Source: Lophium mytilinum (Eukaryota; Ascomycota; Dothideomycetes; Mytilinidiales; Mytilinidiaceae). From it: a DNA stretch of 64,000 nt. Location: NCBI GenBank assembly GCA_010093605.1, contig MU004189.1, positions 565,834 through 629,833 of the forward strand, in the 5' to 3' direction. The position numbers and the translations under genes are program-made. The notes under the pieces are model-generated. The model was given only the letters and a program-made list of their open reading frames with translations. It was not told the origin of the DNA and did not search any database. Each line of letters begins with the position of its first letter. Within the stretch, counting starts at the first letter, position 1. This document shows positions 10,607 through 20,418 of this stretch, piece by piece.

Positions 10607-12040
10607 TTGTCTAGATTCTGTTCGAAGCGAGGAATTTATCTTGATACAGAGCTTTCGAGCGGGTCGATTGTTCGGGACTTGGGAACGGGTCGTACGAGGA
10701 GCTGGGTCCAGCTGGGAGAAAGGGAGGAGTTCGTGTTCATGAGGGGCCAGGGTGGGGAAGATAATCGTGTTGTTGATGCTGCTTTGAAGCGGAAACGTGT
10801 CCAGGGGCCAGAAACGGCTGGGACTCGAGGAGAAGGGACGAAGAGGATGAGGGTGAGGGATGTTGGCGTGAGCGTGGAGGGGCACGATGAGCATATGATC
10901 ACGGCGAAAGAGAAGGCAGACACGCGTAGGAATTGGGATGCAGAAGAGGATTCGAGGTTCGACCCACCGCCTTCTGGACAAGAGCTGAGTGATTCGAAAA
11001 ACGAGAGGGCTGTGTTGGATAGACGAAGGGACCGGAGCAATAGCAAAACCACTGCTTTTGGGAGAACAACCTCTTCTTCGACCCATACAGCCACAACGCT
11101 TCCGCCCAATGATGGCCCGAATATCTCGACTAGATCCAGGCCAATTCCTACACCCACAAGCTCCAAATCGACCTCGGTATTCACCTCCGCGCCCACAAAC
11201 ACAAACATATCCACGACCTTCACGACTCCCATGGACACCACCCAACCCGTCACCCGCGCCGCCCTCCCCACCCGCAAGATATTCGACGCCTGGAACTCCT
11301 CCTCCACCGGCCACCAACGCGCCGAAAACCGCCTCGGCGGCAGCACCGATTGGCGGCACTCACGCCAAAAGAAACTCAGCGCGCAATTCACCAGCGGCAT
11401 GCACGGCGGCCGCCGCATCGCCGACACCGTGGGCGCCGGAAGCTTCACCTTCGGCAAAGACGGGCGGAAAGCAAACGGCGGGTGGGAAGCCGGCGCCAGC
11501 GGGCTCAGGGGCGCCGGGCAATCAGACGTGAAAAGCTGGCTCACTCAGGAGCGGAAGAGGGACACTAAGAGCGTTGTGCTTCTCGACAAACAAACAGATG
11601 ATGGCAATAGGGGGACGAGAGAGGAGGACCCAAACACCAACACCATTCCCGACCCTCAGCTCCCCCAGATCTTCACGTCGCTGACGTTCTACATTAATGG
11701 CTCCACCGCCCCTCTCGTCTCCGACCACAAACTCAAGCGCCTCCTCGCCTCCCACGGCGCGGCCCTCGCCCAGGGCCTCGCGCGCCGCTCCGTCACACAC
11801 GTCGTGCTGGGGACTGAGAACGCGCGGGGTGGGGTAGGCGGCGGGCTTGCGGGGACGAAGATCCAGAAGGAGGTCGCGCGGACGGGGGGCAAGGCGGTGC
11901 GCTTCGTGGGCGTGGAGTGGGTGCTGGAGAGCATCAAGGCCGGGAGGCGGTTGCCGGAGTCGCGGTTCGAAGGGTTGAAGCTGGCGCCGGAAGGGCAGGG
12001 GAGTGTGTTGGAGGCTTTTAGGGTGAGAGAAGGTGGGTGA
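10607..12040 (+). CDS. BRCT-domain protein, Rev1-like BRCT at the C-terminus (5' end uncertain)
   Basis: The frame is open from 10592 to the stop at 12038-12040. The first in-frame ATG is at 10739; 10607 is a TTG codon, so the true start is either 10739 or an ATG in an upstream exon (see the possible intron ending at 10614). The first ~220 residues are low-complexity and charged. A central block with FDAWNSSSTGHQRAENRLGG and TDWRHSRQKKLSAQF follows. The last ~110 residues form a BRCT domain: LTFYINGSTAP, LLASHGAALAQGL, SVTHVVLG, then VRFVGVEWVLESIKAGRRLP, which includes the conserved Trp. The spacing resembles the Rev1 BRCT more than the tandem BRCTs of checkpoint proteins, but no polymerase domain is present. 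A role in DNA repair or chromatin is inference. Confidence 0.75.
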   Translation: MSRFCSKRGIYLDTELSSGSIVRDLGTGRTRSWVQLGEREEFVFMRGQGGEDNRVVDAALKRKRVQGPETAGTRGEGTKRMRVRDVGVSVEGHDEHMITAKEKADTRRNWDAEEDSRFDPPPSGQELSDSKNERAVLDRRRDRSNSKTTAFGRTTSSSTHTATTLPPNDGPNISTRSRPIPTPTSSKSTSVFTSAPTNTNISTTFTTPMDTTQPVTRAALPTRKIFDAWNSSSTGHQRAENRLGGSTDWRHSRQKKLSAQFTSGMHGGRRIADTVGAGSFTFGKDGRKANGGWEAGASGLRGAGQSDVKSWLTQERKRDTKSVVLLDKQTDDGNRGTREEDPNTNTIPDPQLPQIFTSLTFYINGSTAPLVSDHKLKRLLASHGAALAQGLARRSVTHVVLGTENARGGVGGGLAGTKIQKEVARTGGKAVRFVGVEWVLESIKAGRRLPESRFEGLKLAPEGQGSVLEAFRVREGG

Positions 12041-12523
12041 GTTTTGCAGGTTGGACGAGGTTATAAGGTATGAGTGATGATTATGGCACGGTTTGGTGGG
12101 TTTGTTGGATAGAGAGGGCTTACGAAGACGACGTCGATATGAACGAGATGTATAATGACGAGGTAGAAAGGAGTGCGACATATCCTTTTTGCATCTTTCG
12201 ATGTGTTATTGCTACTACCTCGATATTCTATACGACTCAGACGCTGACTGTCTCACTAATCAACGAGTCGGCGATATAAGAGGCGATAAGGTTCCATGAC
12301 CTCAGGGAGGCTATCTAGAAGCCCATCGAGTAATAGGGTACACGTGATGTTGCCGGGTAGGTTGAACTTTCAAGAATGAGAGTTGATTATTGAGATGTAC
12401 CTCACGAAGCCTCCCCCGACTTTTACGCACCAAAGTGATCAAAAAGACAGACGCAGAACTCCAAGCTAAACTTGAAAGTCAAAAACGGTGTCCAGCGACA
12501 AAGTAGAGACAGAAGGAACCACT
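12041..12523. other. Intergenic between convergent genes
   Basis: About 480 bp between the 3' ends of the BRCT gene and the antizyme gene. Nothing recognised beyond likely 3' UTRs. Confidence 0.5.
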
Positions 12524-13537
12524 CTAGACATCCATGCCCATGAAAATCCAGGAATCACTCGTAATCTCGTCTCCATTGGTCCATTCGTCGAGTGTCGTCA
12601 GGCTGAAACCAACCCAGCCAAGGTCCCTCGAAAGAGTGCTCATGGCGTGGGACTCGGTGTGTCGGTCCAGGCAGACGACGAGTTGGGAGCATTCGAACGA
12701 AGGAATGTCGCAAAGTTCGAGGAGGGCCATCAAGCTGCAGTCAGAATTAAATTCGATGATCCCAATATGTTACACGAGGGTCATGCACTTACCCAGGCTT
12801 GAGATCATTTCCAACGACCTGATTGTCAAAGAAAACGAACATAGCTCTCTCCCCATCCTTCTCCGCCACAAACCCTCTAAATCGAGTGCCCCCAACATAG
12901 TCGAACATTTCCATCCAGTCAGTCACCAGCCCTCCACTCTCGACAAAGCCATCCATTTCAGGTGACGGTAAACCACGCGTGCTGTGCGCATAGCGAGCGT
13001 GGGCGTTGATGTCGGAGCCAAAGGCGCTAGTAGTAATGTTGTAGTTTTGCACACCCGCCACAAGCGAGTCCTGATCGGCCGAGTTCCCCTCACCCAGGAA
13101 AACAGCCCTCAGTGTCCCGCAGAAGAGTCTCTCACACTCCTCCGTGATGGTGTATGCAGCCCCCCCTCTACGCGCCCTGCCACTGCGGCTCCCGTTGTCC
13201 GAAGCGGGGCGCTTGGTGGCGTGACTGTTGTAGGCGGCGAGGGGGGGACTCTGCGGTGGCGATGGCATTCCCTGGTGGAAGAGTCAGTTTTAACGTCTTT
13301 GTTGCGTGTCATAGCTTTGGGATTTGGGGAGTACTCACCGAGCTCACCTCAGGAACGCCAATCGACCCCGCCAGCCCCCGTAGTGGAGTAGTGGTATCCT
13401 TGGAGCGCGGTAGTGGCGGCGTCGACGACGTAGCAGCTGGCGCGGATGTTGGAGTGGGTGTCTTCGTAATTCATGGCGGCGGCGTGAGAATTACTACTAC
13501 TAGTACTAGAGTAGGGTTTGGAAGTAGGTTTCGCCAT
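12524..13537 (-). CDS. Ornithine decarboxylase antizyme, expressed by +1 ribosomal frameshifting
   Basis: Exons are 13537-13339, 13271-12793 and 12734-12524. Frame 0 runs 62 codons from the ATG at 13537 and stops at TGA 13351-13349, directly after TCC. Skipping the T of TGA puts the ribosome in the +1 frame (GAG GTG AGC TCG), which continues through both splice junctions to the stop; the total is then exactly 295 codons plus stop. The +1 product has the antizyme core: AVFLGEGNSADQDSLV, WMEMFDYVGGTRFRGFV, AMFVFFDNQVV, then LMALLELCDIP, FECSQLVVCLDR and LGWVGFSL. Antizyme binds ornithine decarboxylase monomers, targets them to the proteasome without ubiquitin and inhibits polyamine uptake. High polyamines raise frameshifting, which closes the feedback loop. 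An automated caller would probably break this gene at the in-frame TGA. The frame is open without ATG to 13720, so the initiator at 13537 is well supported. Confidence 0.93.
13339..13354 (-). promoter_or_regulatory. Programmed +1 frameshift site (TCC TGA) of antizyme mRNA
   Basis: On the minus strand the mRNA reads TGG CGT TCC TGA GGT GAG CTC G. The shift codon TCC (13354-13352) and the TGA (13351-13349) match the classic antizyme slippery context. A GTGAGT splice donor starts at 13338, only 10 nt after the stop, so any 3' stimulatory sequence in mature mRNA lies mainly in exon 2. Confidence 0.9.
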
Positions 13538-14203
13538 TGGTAAGGTTTGCCACGGTTGCGCTTGAAGGGGACTTCTGGGGTATCCGGTGTGTCTGTTGAC
13601 GGTGACTATGGAAGCCAAACGGTAGCGAGTTGAGATTGAGGATGTTGTGAAGCGTTGGTGGTGTTCAAGAGGAGCGGTGTCGTGGTGGTTGGGTTGGAGA
13701 TCCTGGGAAAGAAGGTGAGGTTAAAGTGGAGTCAAGTGCGCTCGGCTTTCTTTCGGTCCGCTCCTTTCGCCACTAGTTTACCAATCACGTCAATTCACCG
13801 TTCCTGACTACACCCTTCGATTTTCAGCTTCTTTTAGATACTGAAGTCTCAATTTCGTGCCAATTGTAGGTTTGTCTCAGAGCTCTAGAATGGGCAACAT
13901 GGTAGGAGTCAGAGAATCAAGGATTCCAGCAGCATACCTTTGTAGAGTCTTATTTATGTAGGCTGACGGGGGGCCCAGGCAAAGACGAGTCAAGGCATCC
14001 TACCCCTCAACAGATCTCCCCTGCAGAGGCATAGAGTCAGCGTCAACGTCAATCCCTTCTGTAAAACCATCATTAGTATATGAGAATCAAAGTTATTGAT
14101 AACTTATACCTACGGTCAAGCACAAAGCCGTGTCCGATTTCCCACTGCATCATCTATTCAAATTTCTTCTTTTTCCATTACATCTGTCCCCATCTCATCT
14201 AAT

Positions 14204-16093
14204 ATGGCAACCTCTCTGCTCATATCCCTCTTCTTGATACCATGCACATTCCTCGCCTGGAACATCTACACCTTCTCTATCAACTACTCCCGCGCCCGTA
14301 AAATTGGCCTCCCCATCATCATCCGGCCCTTCGACCAATTGAATCCACTGTGGATCCTAGTCGGCCGCTTTCTCCTCCCCATCTTCGAGCGTGTCCCCTT
14401 CGGCTCTGGAAACTTCACACGGTTCTGCCGCCACGGCTTTGAAATTCGTGACACCTACCACTGGGTCGACGAGTTCGGCGACGCATTCGTCACAGTATCG
14501 CCAGCTAAGATCTGGCTTTGTATCGCCGATCCAGACACCATATCTGAGATTATCGCGCGCAGCCGGAAAGAATTCGATCGGCCAATGGAGACCATGGAGA
14601 TGCTGAATGTGCTTGGGAAGAATGTTAGTTCGGTGCAGGGCGCGGAGTGGCAGCGGCAGCGCAAGATTGTGAACATTCCGTTCAATGAACAGAACAATCG
14701 CATCGTCTTTGATGAGGCGTTGAGACAGGGTGCTGGGATGATTAAGTATTGGACGTCGCGGCCTGGAAATGTTATGGACGATGTGCTGGAGGACTCGAAG
14801 ACTTTTACGTTGAATGTGCTCTCTGGTGCTGGGTTTGGCAGATCGGCGCCTTTTGCTGGTTTTGATGAGCAGCAGAGAAGTACGGACAGTGGCTTTGCGA
14901 GGAAGAATAGGGAGAACTTGTCCACGATACTGGATTACATTCTCTTAATCTTGGTGGTTGGTCCTAGGTTGCTGACTGCCCCGTTTATGCCTAAAGCCGT
15001 TAGTAGGATCGGACAAGCAGTCTCAGATTTCAAGGAGTATGTAAGCAACATCGTATCTGAAGAGAAGAGTTTGATACGACAGGGAAAATCATCTGCTTCA
15101 AGCCTTGTTGCTTCCCTCATTCGAGCTTCTGAGCAAGCTAGCGACAAAGAAGGCGCCAAAGCAGCACTGTCCGAGAGTGAGATATTCGGGAACATATTTA
15201 TCTTTCACTTTGCGGGATACGACACAACCGCATTGTCACTATCGACGGCATTCGTGTTTCTTGCGGCGTGTCCTGATGTCCAGGATTGGATATCAGATGA
15301 GATCCGCTGTGTCTTGCCGAACGACGATCAATCGACTTGGAACTATGCAGAAGCCTTTCCAAGATTCAAGCGCTGTGTAGCCGTGTTGGTATGAAGTTAT
15401 TCCATTTGATTTCGAAGCATGGCAGTATTTTATGAGCATTCTTCCTACCTGTACTTGTTACCAAATTTTTGCACATCTCATTCATTCAAGTCTCTTCCGA
15501 CTTCCTCCCTTTTCTTTCGCCTAAACATTTCTCTTGCCTCCAAGCTAACCAAACACCACCAGTACGAAACACTCCGCCTCTACAACCCAACCCTCGGCTT
15601 CCTCAGAATGTCCATGCTCTCCACCCCAACCACCCTCACAATCAACAACCAGCCCTACACGCTTCCGCCAAAAACGATCTTCAATGTCAACTCTATGGCT
15701 TTAGCAACGCACCCACGCTACTGGGGCGCCGACTCTCTCGCGTGGAATCCGAAACGCTGGACCACTGCCACGAATACCACGTCTAGCTCGTCCGCTTCCA
15801 CCACCACTGCCACCATCAATGCCGAAACCCTGCTCGCACCCCCAAAAGCCACCTTCCTCCCCTGGGCCGACGGTCCGCGCGTGTGTCCCGGGAAGAAGTT
15901 CGCGCAAGTCGAGTTCGTGGGACTGATGTGTGCGCTGTTTCGGGATCACAGGGTAGAGCCGGTTCTAAAGGCTGGAGAGAGCATGTCCGAAGCGCGGGAG
16001 CGGACGTTGGCAGTCGCGAGAGACCAGGAGATGTATTTGCTTATGGAGATGCGGAGGCCAGGGGATGCGAAGTTGAAATGGTTGAGGCGGTAA
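14204..16093 (+). CDS. Cytochrome P450 monooxygenase
   Basis: Two exons, 14204-15388 and 15563-16093, give 571 codons plus stop. I chose the ATG at 14204 because MATSLLISLFLIPCTFLAW is the usual N-terminal membrane anchor; the frame upstream has no ATG with a better context. Family motifs: WQRQRKIV (C-helix), FHFAGYDTTA (I-helix oxygen-activation motif), YETLRLYNP (K-helix ExxR, beginning exactly at exon 2), WNPKRW, and the haem loop WADGPRVCPGKKFAQVEF with the axial Cys. The first aromatic of the haem signature is Trp rather than Phe, which I also know from other fungal P450s. A Ser/Thr-rich insert of about 25 residues separates WNPKRW from the haem loop. Substrate unknown; no biosynthetic partner genes are adjacent. 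It shares a 666-bp divergent upstream region with the antizyme gene. Confidence 0.92.
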
Positions 16094-16630
16094 GTTGGGA
16101 TGTTGCCGGTGCTTGATGTCATCTCCTTTCTATCCGCCGGTGTATCCCTCTACAATCCTTCAGGTCCTCACTCTATAGGGCTATTACAGTCGATTCGAGA
16201 ACACGGTCGTCCGCTGTCTTCTAGTGTAGTGTTGGATCGGAAAGTACTATAGGCACCCCTGTATAAGTGGATCCGTCCCTGTATTAGTGGATCCGTCGAA
16301 TTTCCGATGTGAAGGATCTCTCGAGCTAAATTTCCGCTGGCTCTAGCTGGGGAAACGATCTCGCTCCCGGTAGCTGTTGGTCACAAAGGACAAGATCGCG
16401 TTCATCCTTGGAGGCAGTTTCCCAGGGCCGCCCAGAAGAAAATTCCAAAAGTCGATTTCTCAATCTCCAATATCACTGCGACGGCCACATCTGAAGACCC
16501 TCAGGAGGCCTCGGCCAATCGCGATCCCCGCACTGGCCAAAATATTCGCACGCACACTGTTGCGGAGGAGGACAACTATATCGAATCAGCACAACCCTCG
16601 TCCACACACATCTGCAAAATCTGAACCAAC
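16094..16630. other. Intergenic between convergent genes, with a short duplicated motif
   Basis: About 540 bp between the P450 and DUF3431 3' ends. It contains a direct duplication of a GTGGATCCGTC core at about 16260-16300, listed separately. No ORF of interest. Confidence 0.5.
16255..16302. repeat. Direct duplication of TGTATNAGTGGATCCGTC
   Basis: Two near-identical copies of TGTATAAGTGGATCCGTC and TGTATTAGTGGATCCGTC sit about 22 bp apart. Terminal sequences of the 'tataagtgg' type are known from fungal Tc1/mariner-Pogo elements, so this may be a lone transposon end; no matching inverted end or transposase is visible nearby. Confidence 0.4.
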
Positions 16631-17685
16631 TTACTGCACAGCATCGCCCGTCATTATGAACGCCCACAACTTCTCCAACACCCTTCCACTAACATCATCA
16701 ATCAAAGTCGTATTCAAAATCCACTCTCTCATCCCTTCATACGCCTTCTTTTCTCTCTTTTGAATCGCCTCTCTTGTTACCGCAAACTGCGCACAGCACT
16801 GCGATGCGATTGTCTCCGGCACCGCCACCCCGGGAAACAGTGTCTCCCATGCATCGGAGATTCCACGCTCGGCGTCTTCCCGATGCACGCCGGGACCCCA
16901 TTGCACGGCGTCGTGGGTCACGGGGCGGATCTCAGCGGGACAGGATGGGTACCAGTCGCAGCGCAAGGGAACGTATCCGGCGGATTCGAGAGCGGGGAGG
17001 CGGAGGGAGCGGACAAGGGCGACGATATCACCTTCTTGGTGCCAGCTGCTACGGTGGCCATGCACGAAGATTACGCGCCGGGGGAGCTGAGCCCAGTTGT
17101 TGATGATGAAGGTCAGGTAGACCATGGCTTCGTGGCCTTTGTTTTGGGGGACACTGAGTTCGGGGGGTGGGGAGGGGTTGTTCACAACGTAGGGATACAG
17201 AGTCCAGCTGGGTGATGTTAGTGCGTGGACGGAATTGGGGTAAGGCGGCGTTCGTACTTGTCTGCTAACTCGTGCATCCAGGAAATGTCGGTTGTGTCCA
17301 TTGCAGCAGCGACAATCGCACCGAGAGGCTCCTTGACATTGTTTTCTGCTTGCTGAGTTGGACTGGAAGATGCAGATGCTGTTGCTGCTATAGCGGTCTT
17401 CAATGCCGTTGAAGTCTTGAAGGTGGATAAGGACGGTTCCCGGAATATGGGGGTTGATGAGACAGCGGTAGCAGACGTCGCAACACTAGATGCTAACGAT
17501 TCGATAGAAGCAGACGTCGAATGAGCTATACTCGCAGTCACGGCGATAGGCGCATCATGACGAACAAACGGAAGCTTCCTGTAGTCTGAAAACTGATACA
17601 AACTGATGAGGAGGAGGACACAACTAGCGGCAACGGCGAGAATCCTCAGCCTTCCACTCAAAGACAGCCCGGTAAAAGTTATCAT
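16631..17685 (-). CDS. DUF3431 type II membrane protein
   Basis: Two exons, 17685-17258 and 17207-16631, with a 50-bp intron, give 334 codons plus stop. The ATG at 17685 precedes MITFTGLSLSGRLRILAVAA and one transmembrane helix (about residues 12-32). A Ser/Ala/Thr-rich stem follows, then the DUF3431 domain: YPYVVNNP, NKGHEAMVYLTFIINNW, VIFVHGHRSSWHQ, GYVPLRCDWYPSCPAEI, FPGVAVPETIASQCCAQFAV and a C-terminal REWILNTTLIDDVSGRVLEKLW block. DUF3431 proteins resemble Golgi glycosyltransferases in topology, but no activity has been established. An upstream in-frame extension to 17784 is hydrophobic, but MITFTG gives the more typical start. Confidence 0.9.
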
Positions 17686-19443
17686 GACAGCGGATATTTG
17701 AGAAACGAAACAAGGACGATTTGAAAGAGCCAAGAGTAAGAACACATGTACAAAAGAAAGTCGGAAGCAAGGGAGCAACCACAAGTAGTGTGGGGTGCAG
17801 ACGCGCGGAAGGACTTGGAAGGATTTGGCATGAAACGGCTGCGGCAGACGTGCAATAGATTGGCATCGCTGTTCCCGACAGGGCTGGAACCTGCGGTGCG
17901 CCCATTGCGGCGTTGGAAAAAACCGTGCCGCACGCCTTCATACCCAGGTTGTCGATTATTGGCGAGATGCTCGTGATGGCTGAAGAACCCTAGCGCGTGT
18001 TGGCGTTCAACTTTCTGTGATTGGTTAGCGGCTGTACCCCTGGAAGACGCTGCAGAAACGGAAAAAGATGACTGATCAATCTATACGAGCAGCATTATCG
18101 CTTTATGTTGGCGCAAGAGCACGGAGTACCACATCTTCTCACAAAGTACCTCTCCTCCTTGCTCAGCATCTTAAAAGTGATGAGATGCTGGGCTCCATCT
18201 CGATAATCGATTCAGCTCCACAGAATATTCAAGCTTTTCCAAACTGAGTACCATCGCCTAGACAGTTTACTAGCACCGTGTCCGTCCATATCAAGCCTTT
18301 AAGCGCGCGCCATGGCCTGCGGGCGATCATAAGCCTGGTAACGACCTCCAACAACTCATGCAGGTGCCTGGCGGACCAATTCTGCCTTCTTTATTGCTGC
18401 GTTAATGTCGAGACATATATGCTAGCATCGGTTGGTCCCTAGACGCATCTTAAAATTATCTCCCTAGCGTACCAAGTGGTTACTGTGTTACAATGGCTTT
18501 TTCATCTTTGCTTGAAATTGATAATCTCAATCTTGTGGAGCTCCCGTGCTATATCTTATAGAAAGCCACCTGCAGGCTATCCACGGGAGGCGCCTAGGGG
18601 CTATACATACGCTCGTCTTACTCTAACCAATAACTTCGTGGACAGAACAATAAAAATGGTGAATAGATATCTAGTCTTCCATAATAACAATGTCCTACCT
18701 ACAAGAGCTGTAGCATGCGCCCTTCTGTTACATTTCTAAGCGCTAGACCTTGTTACGTATCGCCAGTCTTACTGCTTTACAAGCCGAAGCATAGCGGTCT
18801 CAGCCTCGTTGCTGTGCTGCAACCTAACGGCAGAGTAGATTACCTAGCCTCCTGCGCACGACATGCCTGCCACCACTTAGCACCCTACGCCCGACGGTAG
18901 CAGTAAAGGCAGCACCAACGCGACCAACAGGCTGCGAGTGATGCATCGTACCTCCACCACATCTGAAGAAACAGGGTGTGATACCTTTGTAGTCGAGTAA
19001 TCAGCTATTTCGGGGTCGTGGCACAATCCGTGCCTGCTTCGCCGGACCCACTAATGAAACGTGCCGCTCGCGTCTCCTACTCTCGCTATCCCACAGCAGC
19101 CCATAGACGCAGCAGCAAGGGTAAAAATTCGGCACTAGAAGCCGAGAAGAGAAATTATACAGGCTAGAATAGCCTTTTGCAGGTCCATAGAGCCTTTTGT
19201 TACGCAGCATTTGCGAAATACACCGACCATAGCATACTTCAAGGGGCTGTTCCTGCTAGGTAGAGCTGCATGCTCGGGGTTTGATATTCCCTGCAGACGC
19301 TGTGCCTCACCCCGACAATTTCAACCCCAGCATGTTGGGACACTGATGAGCTCTGCCGCAGAGGCAACGTTGCCGAAAGTTTAAGATTCCTAGATGTTTC
19401 CGTCTTCTCATGTACCTGCTGCTCGATATCACTATCGGCGGCA
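17686..19443. other. Gene-poor stretch, probably degraded repeat DNA
   Basis: About 1.75 kb without a convincing gene. From about 18420 to 19210 the sequence is rich in stop codons in all frames, with a few protein-like fragments that do not connect. This is what old, mutated repetitive DNA often looks like in filamentous fungi, but I recognise no family or terminal repeats. Confidence 0.4.
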
Positions 19444-20418
19444 ATGGTGTTGAATTCTGGTGCTGCGTTTGCCCTTTTCCTTGTACTGCAACATCTCATC
19501 ACCGCTTGCAGCGCCGCCTCGTGCTTTGCCTTCGACGGCCTCGAATATGGACCCGATAACCAGGTCTGTCCAGGCTCATCGGCGTGCTGCGGGTATAACG
19601 CGACCTGCCTCCCTAATCGCCTCTGCCACAACAACGGAGATCTCGAGACGACGCTGGTTCGAGGACCATGCGCTGTGGATCCGTGGAATGACAACGTGTG
19701 CGCTCAGATTTGCCTGTATAGTGAGTTAGACAGAGACTCTCTTGAGAGCCTCGCGAATGCTGACAGTAAAGACGAGTCCGACAACGGAGGCCTCTTCCCC
19801 CGCGTCTTCGTGTGCCAAAATGGAAGTCTTTGCTGCGACAACGACCGGCAGTGCTGTCAGAGCAATCGTGGAGTATTCCTCGATGAGCATGGAAATATCC
19901 TTACTGCGAATCCCACGAGTTCTACGAGCACAGTGAAGTCGACTACGTCTTCCAGCATTACGTCGTCATTAACTGCCTCGACGTCAACTCAACAGGCTTC
20001 CACAACATCTTCCTTGTCCCCAACATCCCAGACTCCAACGAGTTCCTCGAGCCTAGGGTCGAGTTCCTCAAGCTCAGGGTCGAGTTCCTCAAGCCCAGGA
20101 TCGCAAGGACTGTCCACCGAGTCCATGGTCGGCCTTGGAGTCGGCGTTCCATTCGGCATCGCGGTTCTCATAGGACTAGGAGCCATAGCCTACTTTCTAC
20201 GACGACGGGATCAAGCGAGATCTCTCTCCGATCGTGTTGAGCTAGTATCATCTGCACGGCCCTATGGAACTGACCAGCACGCATCGCAGGCAGTGTATGC
20301 GGGCGCCGCTCTGCCTCATAAACCTTGGGCCGGGTACGAAGACAGACATGAAATTGTACGGTACGAGATGACGGCTGAATCTCTTTCGCCCAGGGAATTA
20401 CCATCCCCCTATAAGTAA
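19444..20418 (+). CDS. Single-pass membrane protein with Cys-rich ectodomain and Ser/Thr stalk
   Basis: Intronless, 324 residues. Predicted order: signal peptide MVLNSGAAFALFLVLQHLI; Cys-rich ectodomain (about residues 25-145, roughly sixteen Cys, with CPGSSACCGYNATCLPNRLC and CQNGSLCCDNDRQCC); a Ser/Thr-rich stalk (about 155-225) suited to O-mannosylation; one transmembrane helix (about 230-252, GLGVGVPFGIAVLIGLGAIA); a FLRRRDQ stop-transfer; and a cytosolic tail of about 70 residues. The CxxxxxCCG spacing with later CC pairs is common in fungal plasma-membrane proteins of unknown function that look like wall sensors. A sensing role is inference. It is an orphan between repeat-like DNA and the 84-bp-phased repeats. 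Confidence 0.85.
   Translation: MVLNSGAAFALFLVLQHLITACSAASCFAFDGLEYGPDNQVCPGSSACCGYNATCLPNRLCHNNGDLETTLVRGPCAVDPWNDNVCAQICLYSELDRDSLESLANADSKDESDNGGLFPRVFVCQNGSLCCDNDRQCCQSNRGVFLDEHGNILTANPTSSTSTVKSTTSSSITSSLTASTSTQQASTTSSLSPTSQTPTSSSSLGSSSSSSGSSSSSPGSQGLSTESMVGLGVGVPFGIAVLIGLGAIAYFLRRRDQARSLSDRVELVSSARPYGTDQHASQAVYAGAALPHKPWAGYEDRHEIVRYEMTAESLSPRELPSPYK

Noticed and set aside
10514-11544. Long minus-strand ORFs over the BRCT gene
   Set aside because: They are antisense shadows; composition is His/Pro/Ser-rich and no motif is seen, while the plus strand holds a BRCT domain.
13000-17700. Secondary-metabolite cluster around the P450
   Set aside because: Neighbours are antizyme and a DUF3431 protein; no synthase, transferase or pathway regulator is present.
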